Assembly: GCF_017742215.1 (NCBI RefSeq)
Contig: NZ_JAGHKP010000003.1
Coordinates: 492,308-556,307 of the forward strand
Length of the DNA stretch: 64,000 nt
Direction of reading: 5' to 3'
From: Chitinophaga chungangae
Lineage (GTDB): Bacteria > Bacteroidota > Bacteroidia > Chitinophagales > Chitinophagaceae
Part shown: positions 44,991-54,078 of the stretch, piece after piece
Position numbering within the stretch: the stretch's first letter is position 1
How the letters are laid out: every line of letters starts with the position of its first letter
The notes under the pieces: model-generated
What the model was told of the DNA's origin: nothing
What the model saw: the letters and a program-made list of their open reading frames with translations, nothing else
Databases searched by the model: none
Translations under genes and position numbers: made by a program

Positions 44991-45689
44991 ATGACAGATT
45001 TATCTTCTGCTGAGAAACATATTCACTGTGTCACGAATTTTCAGGATCTTGTTTCTACGCCATTTAATGCAGAAATTAATGCGATTTGCTGGACACGTAA
45101 ACTAACAGGTGATTTTTCTGAGATTGTTAAAAAGGTAGCGCAACGCGAAAATATAACGGAAATTGAACAAGAGGAACTATATGAACTTCAGTTGAGTGAG
45201 CAGGGGCAACTTGCCCGCGAAATTCTTTTAAACGACATGAAGGCATTGAAAGCGCTTGGAGCATCTCCGGTCCTTAATGTGATCAAATACTATGACCGGG
45301 ATGATACCTACCCGTTTTTCCCAACCGATGTTTATTCTTTTCATGCGGACCGCTCTCCTATACCTGTTGATACCTTTTTATGCACTTATTATGGCGAGCC
45401 GAGTGAAATATTGCCAAATTCCAAAGGCCGGAAGAAAGTACTTATTCCGGAAATACGTGATGAGCTCAAAAAAAAATTTCATGGATCAGAGGAAGAGTTT
45501 GAAGCATTCTTAAGCGAACATTTTTTTGATCTGCACTATCAGGCTGAACCTGAATCACGTCCAATAAGCCTGGGGCTTGGTAATCTATGGAGGTTGGCGG
45601 TTGATCATCCTGGAAGCCGGGTTCCTCCATGTATTCACCGCGCACCAAAGGAAAAACCGGGGCAGAGCAGGCTGTTGCTGATCTGTTGA
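44991..45689 (+). CDS. DUF1826-like protein
   Basis: 232 residues. Mid to C-terminal landmarks are those of DUF1826: 'SFHADRSPIPVDTFLCTYYGEPSEIL' (an H/D pair followed by LCTY-x-G), a large insert, and 'HRAPKEKPGQSRLLLIC' near the end. The family resembles cupin/2-oxoglutarate oxygenase cores, but its reaction is not established. The final 'D' expected after RLLL(T) is absent, since the protein ends at C. Base composition is more AT-rich than neighbouring genes, hinting at recent gain. It opens an islet of small genes ahead of tRNA-Pro. Confidence 0.6.
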   Translation: MTDLSSAEKHIHCVTNFQDLVSTPFNAEINAICWTRKLTGDFSEIVKKVAQRENITEIEQEELYELQLSEQGQLAREILLNDMKALKALGASPVLNVIKYYDRDDTYPFFPTDVYSFHADRSPIPVDTFLCTYYGEPSEILPNSKGRKKVLIPEIRDELKKKFHGSEEEFEAFLSEHFFDLHYQAEPESRPISLGLGNLWRLAVDHPGSRVPPCIHRAPKEKPGQSRLLLIC

Positions 45690-45721
45690 AAAAGTATATT
45701 TAATATACAATTCATACGCTT

Positions 45722-46108
45722 ATGACCGTAAGATCATGTATACCTGTAATTCCCAGTGCCGACTTGGAGAAAAGCCTTCGTTTTTGGATTGAGGGCCTTG
45801 GCCTTATAATGGACCGTGCAATGAGGCGCGAAGACAAACTGATCGGCTGCATGGTTTACAACGAACATACCTGCTTCTGGCTCAACGAAAGAGAAGCGAC
45901 AACAGTCAAGCCGGAAGACTATGAAGGTATCAAACTCTACTGGGCGCCGGCTGACCTCTTTGAGGTAAGAGATCGTCTTATGAAGCTTGGATACGAGGTG
46001 TCGGCCATCGAAGACAGGGACTATGGCCAGTCCGAGTTCTTTATCACCGACGACGACGGTCACTCACATTGTTTCGGAGTTGCTACCGGTTCAATAATTA
46101 AATCGTAG
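45722..46108 (+). CDS. VOC-superfamily (bleomycin-resistance-like) protein
   Basis: 128 residues. 'CIPVIPSADLEKSLRFWIEGLGL' at the N-terminus and 'ITDDDGHSHCFGVA' at the C-terminus form the two VOC half-sites. Similar proteins bind bleomycin-like drugs or act on small molecules. It is separated by 32 bp from the DUF1826-like gene and followed by the tRNA-like repeat. Function is not predictable from sequence. Confidence 0.8.
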   Translation: MTVRSCIPVIPSADLEKSLRFWIEGLGLIMDRAMRREDKLIGCMVYNEHTCFWLNEREATTVKPEDYEGIKLYWAPADLFEVRDRLMKLGYEVSAIEDRDYGQSEFFITDDDGHSHCFGVATGSIIKS

Positions 46109-46120
46109 CGATTTATCGGT

Positions 46121-46242
46121 TTCGAACCGGCGGCCTCTTCATCCCGAACGAAGCGCGCTACCCGGCTACGCTACATCCCGAATGAGCAGCAGGATTTATC
46201 TTTGCCGTCAAAATTCAAAGAATATTTCGAACTTGGTCATAA
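46121..46242 (-). pseudogene. Partial duplicate of tRNA-Pro(CGG) and its 5' flank
   Basis: 46121-46242 aligns with 46808-46928 at roughly 85% identity. It contains the 5' acceptor strand CGGGATG (46180-46174), D arm, anticodon arm with CGG, and half of the T arm, but the 3' acceptor strand needed to pair with CGGGATG is missing, so no functional tRNA can form. The G-C pair next to the anticodon loop is changed to G-U. Confidence 0.7.
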
Positions 46243-46254
46243 ACAATCCCGAAC

Positions 46255-46701
46255 TTGATCATCAGCAAACTAATAGCGGCAATTGAACAACGGATGTACG
46301 GCCACAATTTCGAGGTGAAGCTGGGATTCGATGTTTTCAACGGCAGCTCGGAAGCGGACTTCTTCGCCGCGCTCAAAGGCCGTTACCCGGATGCGGACAC
46401 CACACAAACCCTCATCGCAGCCACCACCAACTCCCTGGTTGCCCATATCCTTGCATGTTTCAATTACCGCGGAGATGATGGGGCCGGGCTTAAACTCTCC
46501 GTGGAAAAGGAGCGAAAGCTGCTTGATCTGCAACAACAGTATTTTGATGTGCTGGAAGGATTTCTCGGACCGGATGCCCAGCCGTTTGTGCTACCCAATT
46601 ATAACGGCCTTCCGGGATACCCCGTTTGGTGGGATTTCCGGTACGTCATATTTTCGGATGCGAATAGAATTGCATTGGCATATGGTTCTTCGTCAGACTA
46701 G
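46255..46701 (+). CDS. Hypothetical protein between the tRNA-Pro copies
   Basis: 148 residues if the TTG at 46255 is used; ATG 46294 gives 135. No family recognised. Sequence features: helix-rich, with 'GFDVFNGSSEADFFAALKGRYPD' and 'LPNYNGLPGYPVWWDFRYVIFSD' near the ends, and no signal or membrane segment. Genes between a tRNA and its partial duplicate are often acquired. The size and acidic, Trp/Tyr-containing C-terminus would fit an immunity-like protein, but this is a guess. Confidence 0.45.
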   Translation: MIISKLIAAIEQRMYGHNFEVKLGFDVFNGSSEADFFAALKGRYPDADTTQTLIAATTNSLVAHILACFNYRGDDGAGLKLSVEKERKLLDLQQQYFDVLEGFLGPDAQPFVLPNYNGLPGYPVWWDFRYVIFSDANRIALAYGSSSD

Positions 46702-46749
46702 GAGTAGAGGAACGTCAAATTCCGCTTGATCCATTCTTTTCAGGCAAAT

Positions 46750-46785
46750 AAAAAAGCTTCACAATTTACACTGCGAAGCTTTTTT
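46750..46785 (-). terminator. Terminator of tRNA-Pro
   Basis: AAAAAAGCTTC (46750-46760) pairs with GAAGCTTTTTT (46775-46785), loop of 14 nt. It lies 8 bp after the 3' end of the tRNA and has a T-run in both directions. Confidence 0.75.
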
Positions 46786-46793
46786 ATTCTTTG

Positions 46794-46867
46794 TCGGGAT
46801 GACTGGATTCGAACCAGCGGCCTCTTCGTCCCGAACGAAGCGCGCTACCGGGCTGCGCTACATCCCG
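46794..46867 (-). tRNA. tRNA-Pro (anticodon CGG)
   Basis: 74 nt on the minus strand. Acceptor strands CGGGATG and CATCCCG pair fully; the anticodon arm is CTTCG-TTCGGGA-CGAAG with anticodon CGG; the T loop is TTCGAAT. Bacterial tRNA-Pro begins with C, as here. The CCA end is not encoded. A terminator hairpin follows. Confidence 0.92.
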
Positions 46868-46964
46868 AATGGGCTGCAAATTTACTCTTTGCCGTCAAAA
46901 ATCAAAAATATTTTTTCGGGCCATAAAGTAAACCCACGCCCACCCGGGTTTCCAGCGCAAAAAT

Positions 46965-48827
46965 TTACTGCTTGATAAAACGAATTTGCTTCCCTTCAAA
47001 ATGAATAATATACATCCCCGCACCAAACCCCGAAACATCCACCCGAACCCTCCCGAATAAATCCCCCTTCACCACCTTCACCAAAGCCCCGCTCATATTA
47101 TACACCCTGAGCTCATTGCCTTTCACCGGCAGATCCACATAAACAAAAGAAGACGCCGGATTCGGAGAAACCTGCAATACGGAAGAGGAAGGAGCCATTT
47201 TATTATAAGAAAGCATCTGCAAAGATGCCGGCACCCCAGTGTCTTCGAGCATCCACTGCTGGTTAGGCGTTCCCGTGGCACCATTCGCCGCGTAAAGTAT
47301 CATCTTCGTCCCATCCGCGGTACTGCTGCCGGGGTTGTCGATAATATTACCGCTGCTCATCGCGGTGCGGATCAGGTATTTGCCCGTGCCCGCGGAAACC
47401 AGCTGCCATTGCTGGTTCAGGCCATTAGTGACGGTGTATTGGATGAGCTGCACACCGGGCGACTGATCGCTGTTCGCAATGTCTATCGCTTTGCCGCTAT
47501 TGCGGTTCACCAGCACGTAATTGCTCCCCTGCGCCACCAGCTTCCATTGCAGGTTGTTGCTGGCGCTGCTCGTATACTGCGCGATATAGGCGAGATTGAC
47601 CGTGCTGCTGTTCTCTATGCCCAGGTATTTCCCGCTATGCACGTTTTTAATTTTATACCAGTTGCCGGTAACCCCGCCCGAACCCGCGGTAAACGTGACC
47701 GTCTTGGCGGCGGACACCCCACCGAAAATGTCCGTGATCGTTACCCGCGCCGTGTAAGTGCCCGCGGAAAGTGTTCCGTTGATCACCGCGCTGCGTTTCT
47801 GGGGCAGTGTTTCCGTGGAAGAACCTACCACCGTGTTCGACGCGTTCAGGATCTCCACCGTGGAAGAGAACTGCGGGCTTTTGGTGTTGTTGTTCGTCCA
47901 GCTGACGGTTACCGCGCCGCTGCCGTACGAGGCGCTCAAGGTGCTTACTTCGCCGGTGGTAACGGTGGGAACGCTGCCTTGGTTGGTCTGCGCCGGCAGG
48001 TCGAGCGTGCGGCCGCCGTTGAATGCGGCGCTGGGCGTAACGCTGCCGCCATGTTCCATGAAGTATGCGTCTTCGCCGCTGTCAAAACCGGCATTAAAGG
48101 CCCAGTCGTAAATGCCGTTGCGGTACGCATCGTTGGCGTTGCAGCTGAAATACCTGCTGCTGGATTTCTGCCATACGCCCGCGTCCGTGCGATTCCAGCA
48201 GTCCCTGAAATAGGCCTTGCGCACGAAACGCCCGTCGAACCGGGGATCGCTGCCATGCCAGTTTTCCAGGAAAGCGCCGGAGCCCGAACCGAGAAACGTC
48301 GTACGCGTGGGAATGGCGAGGGTAGAGGTGTGGAACCACTGATTGGTACTGAGGTTCTGCACGAATGTACCGATAAACAGCTCACCGTTTAGCTTCCACG
48401 CCCTGATCACGAAGTTGTACCAGGTGTTGAGCGTCCAGTTGTAGGGATTGATGGTTTTGGCGCCGTCGCCTTCGCCGCCAAAGCGGCTGTAGATCGTGCC
48501 TGCGCCCAGGTAAGCCTGCCGGGCCAGCACCCCGCCCGCGGTGTTGGGGTCCCATTGGGAGGCGATCAGGATCTTGGAGGAACCGGAGGAGCTGTCCGGC
48601 GTGTGCTGCAGCCCCGCATAACCGCCCGCCCAGTTGAACACCGAAAAATACGAGGTGTAGGCGGTTTGGGTGATCTTTACTTTCATCATTTTTAACGACG
48701 CGTCCGCGGGAAAACTGAATACCAGGTGCTGGGAAGGCGCTGCATTGCTGGTTTGGGCCCTGAGCCCGGCCGCCGGATAAAAGCATAGCCAGGCCACAGC
48801 CAGGAAGAGTAGCTGAATTGTTCGCAT
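46965..48827 (-). CDS. Secreted DUF3472 / ricin-type lectin protein with T9SS sorting tail
   Basis: 620 residues. Signal peptide (to about 24). A DUF3472 domain (about 30-300; 'GGEGDGAKTINPYNWTLNTWYNFV' and later 'YFRDCWNR' are typical). An immunoglobulin-like domain (about 290-380). A ricin-B type carbohydrate-binding domain (about 385-525) with repeating Q-x-W motifs ('NLQWKL', 'NQQWQLV', 'NQQWML'). A C-terminal T9SS type A sorting domain (about 545-620: 'VSPNPASSFVYVDLP', 'GMYIIHFEG'). It is secreted by type IX secretion and probably binds glycans. Single gene. Confidence 0.85.
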   Translation of the reverse strand: MRTIQLLFLAVAWLCFYPAAGLRAQTSNAAPSQHLVFSFPADASLKMMKVKITQTAYTSYFSVFNWAGGYAGLQHTPDSSSGSSKILIASQWDPNTAGGVLARQAYLGAGTIYSRFGGEGDGAKTINPYNWTLNTWYNFVIRAWKLNGELFIGTFVQNLSTNQWFHTSTLAIPTRTTFLGSGSGAFLENWHGSDPRFDGRFVRKAYFRDCWNRTDAGVWQKSSSRYFSCNANDAYRNGIYDWAFNAGFDSGEDAYFMEHGGSVTPSAAFNGGRTLDLPAQTNQGSVPTVTTGEVSTLSASYGSGAVTVSWTNNNTKSPQFSSTVEILNASNTVVGSSTETLPQKRSAVINGTLSAGTYTARVTITDIFGGVSAAKTVTFTAGSGGVTGNWYKIKNVHSGKYLGIENSSTVNLAYIAQYTSSASNNLQWKLVAQGSNYVLVNRNSGKAIDIANSDQSPGVQLIQYTVTNGLNQQWQLVSAGTGKYLIRTAMSSGNIIDNPGSSTADGTKMILYAANGATGTPNQQWMLEDTGVPASLQMLSYNKMAPSSSVLQVSPNPASSFVYVDLPVKGNELRVYNMSGALVKVVKGDLFGRVRVDVSGFGAGMYIIHFEGKQIRFIKQ

Positions 48828-49037
48828 TTGGGTTGATTTTGGTAGTTAAACGAATTACACGTTGCTTATCACGCTCATCAATCTACCATTTCAAATGCTT
48901 TTTCGTATTGTACCTGTGTTTAATATGACATTCGTATGTCAGGCGTAAAGCCCCGGCGGGAAAAAGGGAGGCGTTTTGATACATTGGGGTGACAAACGGA
49001 AGATCTTCCTTCCCCGAACTGCGGACATGCCGCACCG

Positions 49038-49973
49038 TTATGTTTGCGGACCGGCCGGCCCCAGGAATTTCAGGTTCCTTCGGATACCCGCGTATTTACT
49101 GCGTTTCAGCGGCGATTTGGCGAAGATCCGTTTAAATTCTTCCTCGGTCATTTCCTCCCACTGCGCGGTCGTGAAGTTAAGCACCTCGGGAATGGGGCTG
49201 AATTCGGTATTGGGACGTGAAAAACGGTTCCAGGGGCATACGTCCTGGCAAATGTCGCAACCGAACATCCAGTTCTCGAACTTCCCCTGCATGTCCGAAG
49301 GAATAAGCAGGTCTTTCAATTCAATGGTATAATAAGAAATACACCGGCTGCCATCCACCACCGTGGGCGATACCAGCGCGCCGGTAGGGCATGCGTCCAG
49401 GCAGCGGGTACAGGAGCCGCAATAGTCGCCCGCCGGGCCGTCGTACACCAGCGGAATGTCCACGATCAGCGTGGCGATAAAGAAAAAGCTCCCGGCCTGT
49501 TTATGGATCAGGTTGCCGTTTTTGCCGATCCACCCCAAACCGCTCCGCTGCGCCCAGCTTCGCTCCAGCACCGGCGCCGAATCCACGAACCCCCGGCCCT
49601 GGATGTCGCCGATCTCCGCCCGCAGCTCCGCCAGCAGGTTGTTCAGCTTTTCCCGGATAATGTCGTGATAATCCCGGCCATACGCGTATTTGGCCACTTT
49701 CGGCGCTTCCGGCTGCTGCATTTCAGCCGGGTAATAGTTCAGCAGCAGCGTGATCACGGACTGCGCCCCGTCTACCAGCAGCCTCGGGTCTATCCGTTTG
49801 TCGAAATAGTTCTCCATGTACTGCATATTCCCGTGCATACCTGCATGCAGCCACTGTTCCAGCCGGTAGGCGTCTTCCGTCAGCTGCTCCGCCCTGGCGA
49901 TGCCGCAATGGTCAAACCCCAGGGAACGGGCCTTTTGCTTGATCAGCATGGTATTTTTCTCGGGCGTCCGCAT
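49038..49973 (-). CDS. queG: Epoxyqueuosine reductase QueG
   Basis: 311 residues. The two ferredoxin-type [4Fe-4S] motifs are C185-x2-C188-x2-C191-x3-C195 (followed by PTGAL) and C239-x2-C242-x3-C246-P. '[24 protein letters not shown]' (129-152) holds the catalytic Asp131 and cobalamin-binding loop. QueG performs the last step in queuosine synthesis of tRNA wobble bases using cobalamin. An in-frame Met at residue 9 is an alternative start. The gene is divergent from the DUF3857 pair. Confidence 0.92.
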   Translation of the reverse strand: MRTPEKNTMLIKQKARSLGFDHCGIARAEQLTEDAYRLEQWLHAGMHGNMQYMENYFDKRIDPRLLVDGAQSVITLLLNYYPAEMQQPEAPKVAKYAYGRDYHDIIREKLNNLLAELRAEIGDIQGRGFVDSAPVLERSWAQRSGLGWIGKNGNLIHKQAGSFFFIATLIVDIPLVYDGPAGDYCGSCTRCLDACPTGALVSPTVVDGSRCISYYTIELKDLLIPSDMQGKFENWMFGCDICQDVCPWNRFSRPNTEFSPIPEVLNFTTAQWEEMTEEEFKRIFAKSPLKRSKYAGIRRNLKFLGPAGPQT

Positions 49974-50086
49974 TTCTGGCGCAAGTTACGATATTCGCCG
50001 CCGCCGGCCCGCGGCTTTGTGCACTCCGGAAAAAATATATACATTTACGGTTGTATATACACCACCCTTTACCTAATCTACGAGTA

Positions 50087-52120
50087 ATGCCTCCAAGATC
50101 CTTATTACTGCTGTTGGGGATTTTCCTCCCTGTTTGTTTGGTTAACGCGCAGGATAAAACGCCCGTTTCCTTCGGAAAAATTAAACCGGAAGACTTTCAA
50201 AAAGCGCCCTATAAGATCGATTCCTCGGCCAGCGCCGTCGTGATCGCGGATGTAGGCTCCACTTCCTTCGAATCCGGCAACGACGATTTTATGCAGGTGT
50301 ACAAAGTATACCAGCGCATCCACATCCTCAACAAAAACGGGTACGACGCCGCCAACGTTTCCGTTTACCTTCATTCCAACGGTACGGACGACGAGCGGAT
50401 GGTAAACCTCAAAGCCGTGACCTACAACCTGGAAAACGGGAAAGTGGTGCAAACCAAACTGGAAAGTAAATCCGTGTTCACCGAAAAGCTGAACAAAAAC
50501 GATATCGTTAAAAAATTTACCCTGCCCGCCGTGAAGGAAGGCTCCATCATCGAATACTCCTACACCATCAATTCCGAGTTCCCGATCTACCTGCGCCCCT
50601 GGGCTTTTCAGTCCACCTCCGCGCCCGTGCTCTGGAGCGAATACGAAGTAACCGTGCCCGAATATTTCGAATACATTTTCCTCAGCCAGGGGTATCACCC
50701 GTTTTTTATCAAAGACAGTGAGAACGACCGCAAAACCTTCAGCTTCCGCGTGCCCGAAGACGGCGGTTACGGCGGCAACAGCGGTACGCGTTCCAGCACC
50801 GTGACCGTTTCTCCCGGCATCACCCGCCACCGCTGGGTGATGAAAGACGTGCCAGCGCTGAAGGAAGAGAATTATGTGACCACGCTTTCCAACCACGTTA
50901 GTTACATCGAGTTCCAGCTCGCGGCCGTCCGTTTCCCGCAGGCGCCCGTGCGGCAGATCCTCGGCACCTGGCAGAAGTATACGGAAGAGCTGCTGAAAGA
51001 CGAAGATTACGGCGCCGATCTCAGTAAAAACAACGGGTTCCTTTCAGACCAGGTGGAAGCGCTCACCAAAGACGCCGCCACGCCGAAAGAAAAAGCGGAA
51101 AAGATCTACAATTACGTGCGCGACAATTATACCTGCACCGATTACTCTTCCCTGTACACCTCGCAGCCCATGAAAAACGTGTTCAGCAAACGGAACGGCA
51201 ACGTGGCGGATATCAACCTGCTGCTCACCGCCATGATGCGCAAAGCCGGGCTGGAAGCGGTTCCTGTGGTGCTCAGCACGCGTTCTCACGGCAAAACGTA
51301 TCCCATCTATCCCATCCGTTCCAAGCTCAACTATACCATCGTAGAGCTGCGCCTGGACGGTAAGGAATATTTTATGGACGCCACCCGTCCTTTCCTTGGC
51401 TTCGGCAAGCTGCATTCTTCCGCCTATAACGGCCACGCGCGTATGGTAGACGCCGGCGCCACGCCGGTGAGCTTCGAATCGGATTCGCTCCGCGAAGCGG
51501 CGGTGACGGGCATTTTTATCACGCCCGACGAAAAAGGGGAAATGAACGGCCACTACCAGCGCCAGCTTACTTATTTTGAATCGTACGACCTGCGCCAGCG
51601 CATCAGGGAAAAAGGGGAGGAAGATTATTTTAAGGAAGTAGCGAAAGGGTTTATGACCGACATCGACCTGAAAAACGGCAAGATCGGTTATCTCAAAGAT
51701 TATAGCGAACAGGCCGTGGTGGAATACGATTTTAAGCTCAACGGAACAGACGAAGGCGGCATGCTTTACCTGCACCCGATGTTCTCCGAATCGCTCCGCG
51801 CCAACCCGTTCAAATCCGCCGAACGCACCTATCCCGTCGAAATGCCTTCCGTGCGCGACATCAACTATACGCTCAGTTTCCAGGTGCCGGATAATTACAC
51901 CATCGAAGAAGTGCCGAAGTCGGCCATCGTAAAATATAACGACGGCGAAGGCATCTTCCAGTACATCGTGCAGCAGCAGGGCAATCTCATCCAGCTGCGC
52001 TCCCGCGTGCGGCTCAGCCGCGCCCTGTATGCGCCGGAAGAGTACAATTCACTCCGCGACTTCTTCGATATGGTGGTGAAAAAACAAGCGGAACAGATCG
52101 TTTTAAAGAAAAAATCATGA
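50087..52120 (+). CDS. DUF3857 / transglutaminase-like protein without catalytic Cys
   Basis: 677 residues from ATG 50087, with a signal peptide ending ...CLVNAQ. The DUF3857 domain (about 50-220) is followed by a transglutaminase-like fold ('AEKIYNYVRDNYTCTDYSS'). The catalytic Cys position reads GNVADIN (about 370) where active family members have GDC; the region 'LNYTIVELRLDGKEYFMDATRP' keeps the Asp. The protein is therefore probably non-enzymatic and periplasmic or surface-bound. It overlaps the next gene by 4 bp (ATGA), and the next gene is a related protein with the Cys intact. Confidence 0.8.
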   Translation: MPPRSLLLLLGIFLPVCLVNAQDKTPVSFGKIKPEDFQKAPYKIDSSASAVVIADVGSTSFESGNDDFMQVYKVYQRIHILNKNGYDAANVSVYLHSNGTDDERMVNLKAVTYNLENGKVVQTKLESKSVFTEKLNKNDIVKKFTLPAVKEGSIIEYSYTINSEFPIYLRPWAFQSTSAPVLWSEYEVTVPEYFEYIFLSQGYHPFFIKDSENDRKTFSFRVPEDGGYGGNSGTRSSTVTVSPGITRHRWVMKDVPALKEENYVTTLSNHVSYIEFQLAAVRFPQAPVRQILGTWQKYTEELLKDEDYGADLSKNNGFLSDQVEALTKDAATPKEKAEKIYNYVRDNYTCTDYSSLYTSQPMKNVFSKRNGNVADINLLLTAMMRKAGLEAVPVVLSTRSHGKTYPIYPIRSKLNYTIVELRLDGKEYFMDATRPFLGFGKLHSSAYNGHARMVDAGATPVSFESDSLREAAVTGIFITPDEKGEMNGHYQRQLTYFESYDLRQRIREKGEEDYFKEVAKGFMTDIDLKNGKIGYLKDYSEQAVVEYDFKLNGTDEGGMLYLHPMFSESLRANPFKSAERTYPVEMPSVRDINYTLSFQVPDNYTIEEVPKSAIVKYNDGEGIFQYIVQQQGNLIQLRSRVRLSRALYAPEEYNSLRDFFDMVVKKQAEQIVLKKKS

Positions 52121-54024
52121 GACTGACTGCCTTATTATTACTCATCGGCCTTTCAGCTTCCGCCGCTGATCCTGAGTTTCCCGTGAGCGCCATCCCGGCG
52201 GCATTGCTCAAAAACGCGGACGTGGTGCAGCGCCTCGAGGAAGTGACCATCAAAATGAACAGCCTCCGCGATGTGCGCATGACGCAAAGGATCGTGCTGA
52301 CCATCCTCAACGAAAAAGGCGACCAATATTCCGGCTTCAGCTCCTGGTACGACAAAGAACGCACCATTACCGGCTTCCACGGCGCATTGTACGACGCTTC
52401 GGGCAAACAGATCCGCAAGCTGAAACAAAGTGAAGTGAGAGACGCCAGCGGCGTGAGCGACAATAACCTTTACGACGATAGCCGCATCAAATCCCACGAC
52501 TTTTATTACAAAGTATACCCGTATACGATAGAATACGAAGTAGAGTTCCGCGACAGGAATTCCGCCATCTTTTCCCCCTGGGTGCCGCAAGGCACGGACA
52601 ATTACGCGGTGGAGCAAAGCCGCCTGTCCGTGACCGTTCCGGCCGATTACGAGCTCCGTTTCAAACAGTTCAATTACAACGGCCAGCCCGTGCAGGTGCC
52701 AGGCAAAAACGATAAGACCTTCGTGTGGGAAGTAAAGGAAATTCCCGCAAAAAGGAAAGAATCGCTCGCCAGCCCCTGGAGAACGCGCTCCGTAATGGTA
52801 TACCTTGCGCCCAGTGACTTTGCATACGGCAGCTACACCGGGAAAATGAAGTCCTGGGAAGATTTCGGGAAGTTCATCGGCGTGCTGAATGCCGGCCGCG
52901 ACGTGCTGCCGGCCAATATCAAAACCAAAGTGCACGAGTTGACGGACAACGTGCAGGACCCCCGCGAAAAGATACGCGTGCTGTATGAATACATGCAGCA
53001 AAATACCCGCTACATCAGCGTTCAGCTGGGCGTGGGCGGCTGGCAAACCTTCGATGCGGCCTACGTTGCCAGCAACCGCTACGGCGATTGTAAAGCATTG
53101 TCCAACTACATGTATTCCCTTTTGAAAGAAGCGGGCATCCGCTCGCATTGGGCGCTGGTAAAGGCGGGAGAAGGCGAAACGGATTTTATGGAAGACTTCG
53201 CCGTGAACCAGTTCAACCACATGATCCTCTGCGTGCCGATGCAAAAAGATACCGTTTGGCTGGAATGCACCAGCCAGATCAAACCTGCCGGCTACCTCGG
53301 CGATTTTACGGACAACCGGCCCGTACTGCTCGTCACCGAAGACGGCGGCAAGCTGGTGCGCACGCCGGCTTATTCGCTGGACCAGAACCTCCGCTCCGGC
53401 ATTGTAAAAGCCTCGATCGACGCGGAAGGCAATCTTTCCGGCATCTCGTCCACCCGTTTCACCGGGCCGCAGCAGGACTGGTACCACAGCCTCATCAACA
53501 GCGTGTCTCCCGAAAAGCAGCTGCAGATACTGAAAGAAAAACTCAATCTTTCCAGCTACGATATCCGAAAATTCAACTACACCCCGCACCCAGACGCGAA
53601 GCCCGTTCCCGAGATCACGGAAGAGCTGGAGATCACTGTTTCCAGTTACGCCAACGTGAGCGGCAAACGCCTGTTCATTACGCCAAACGTGCTGAACCGC
53701 GCCACGATCAAATTGTCGCAGGACGGCGAGCGCAAGTCCGACATATGGTTCCCGATCGACACCCGCGAGCTGGACACGGTGGAGATCACTATCCCTGACG
53801 GCTACACGCCGGAAAATATTGTGAAGCCCGTTGCCATCGAAACGCGTTTCGGCAAATATTCCGCCAACGTGAAGGTGGAAGGGAAAAAGATCCTTTACAT
53901 CCGCAGTTGCGAGCTGCGGGCCGGGCAATACCCCGCAAAGGATTATCCCGTGCTGGAAGAGTTTCTCAACTCGATCTACAAAACTGACCGAAACAGGGTC
54001 ATCCTGGTAAAAAAGGAAGCATAA
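52117..54024 (+). CDS. DUF3857 / transglutaminase-like protein with intact Cys-His
   Basis: 635 residues with a signal peptide (to about 16). DUF3857 occupies about 40-210, then a transglutaminase core: 'YMQQNTRYISVQLGVGGWQ', 'NRYGDCKALSNYMYSLLKEAG' with C325, 'FNHMILCVPM' with the His, and 'WLECTSQ' in place of the usual D-x-T. It likely cleaves or crosslinks peptide bonds in the periplasm or at the cell surface. Substrate unknown. It forms an operon with the preceding Cys-less paralogue and ends before a terminator. Confidence 0.82.
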   Translation: MRLTALLLLIGLSASAADPEFPVSAIPAALLKNADVVQRLEEVTIKMNSLRDVRMTQRIVLTILNEKGDQYSGFSSWYDKERTITGFHGALYDASGKQIRKLKQSEVRDASGVSDNNLYDDSRIKSHDFYYKVYPYTIEYEVEFRDRNSAIFSPWVPQGTDNYAVEQSRLSVTVPADYELRFKQFNYNGQPVQVPGKNDKTFVWEVKEIPAKRKESLASPWRTRSVMVYLAPSDFAYGSYTGKMKSWEDFGKFIGVLNAGRDVLPANIKTKVHELTDNVQDPREKIRVLYEYMQQNTRYISVQLGVGGWQTFDAAYVASNRYGDCKALSNYMYSLLKEAGIRSHWALVKAGEGETDFMEDFAVNQFNHMILCVPMQKDTVWLECTSQIKPAGYLGDFTDNRPVLLVTEDGGKLVRTPAYSLDQNLRSGIVKASIDAEGNLSGISSTRFTGPQQDWYHSLINSVSPEKQLQILKEKLNLSSYDIRKFNYTPHPDAKPVPEITEELEITVSSYANVSGKRLFITPNVLNRATIKLSQDGERKSDIWFPIDTRELDTVEITIPDGYTPENIVKPVAIETRFGKYSANVKVEGKKILYIRSCELRAGQYPAKDYPVLEEFLNSIYKTDRNRVILVKKEA

Positions 54025-54027
54025 AAA

Positions 54028-54060
54028 AGAGAGGGCCGCAAGCCCTCTCTTTCGTTTTTA
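54028..54060. terminator. Terminator between the DUF3857 operon and the OmpA-like gene
   Basis: Perfect 9-bp stem AGAGAGGGC / GCCCTCTCT (54028-54036, 54042-54050), loop CGCAA, then TTCGTTTTT. A-run on the opposite side allows use by the convergent gene. Confidence 0.85.
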
Positions 54061-54078
54061 TCGGTCCGGCGGCGGAAC

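Noticed and set aside
46121..46180. Second functional tRNA-Pro gene
   Set aside because: The 3' acceptor strand is missing, so the cloverleaf cannot close.
52153..53928. 591-codon minus-strand frame opposite the second DUF3857 gene
   Set aside because: Antisense to a protein with intact transglutaminase motifs; no recognisable domain.
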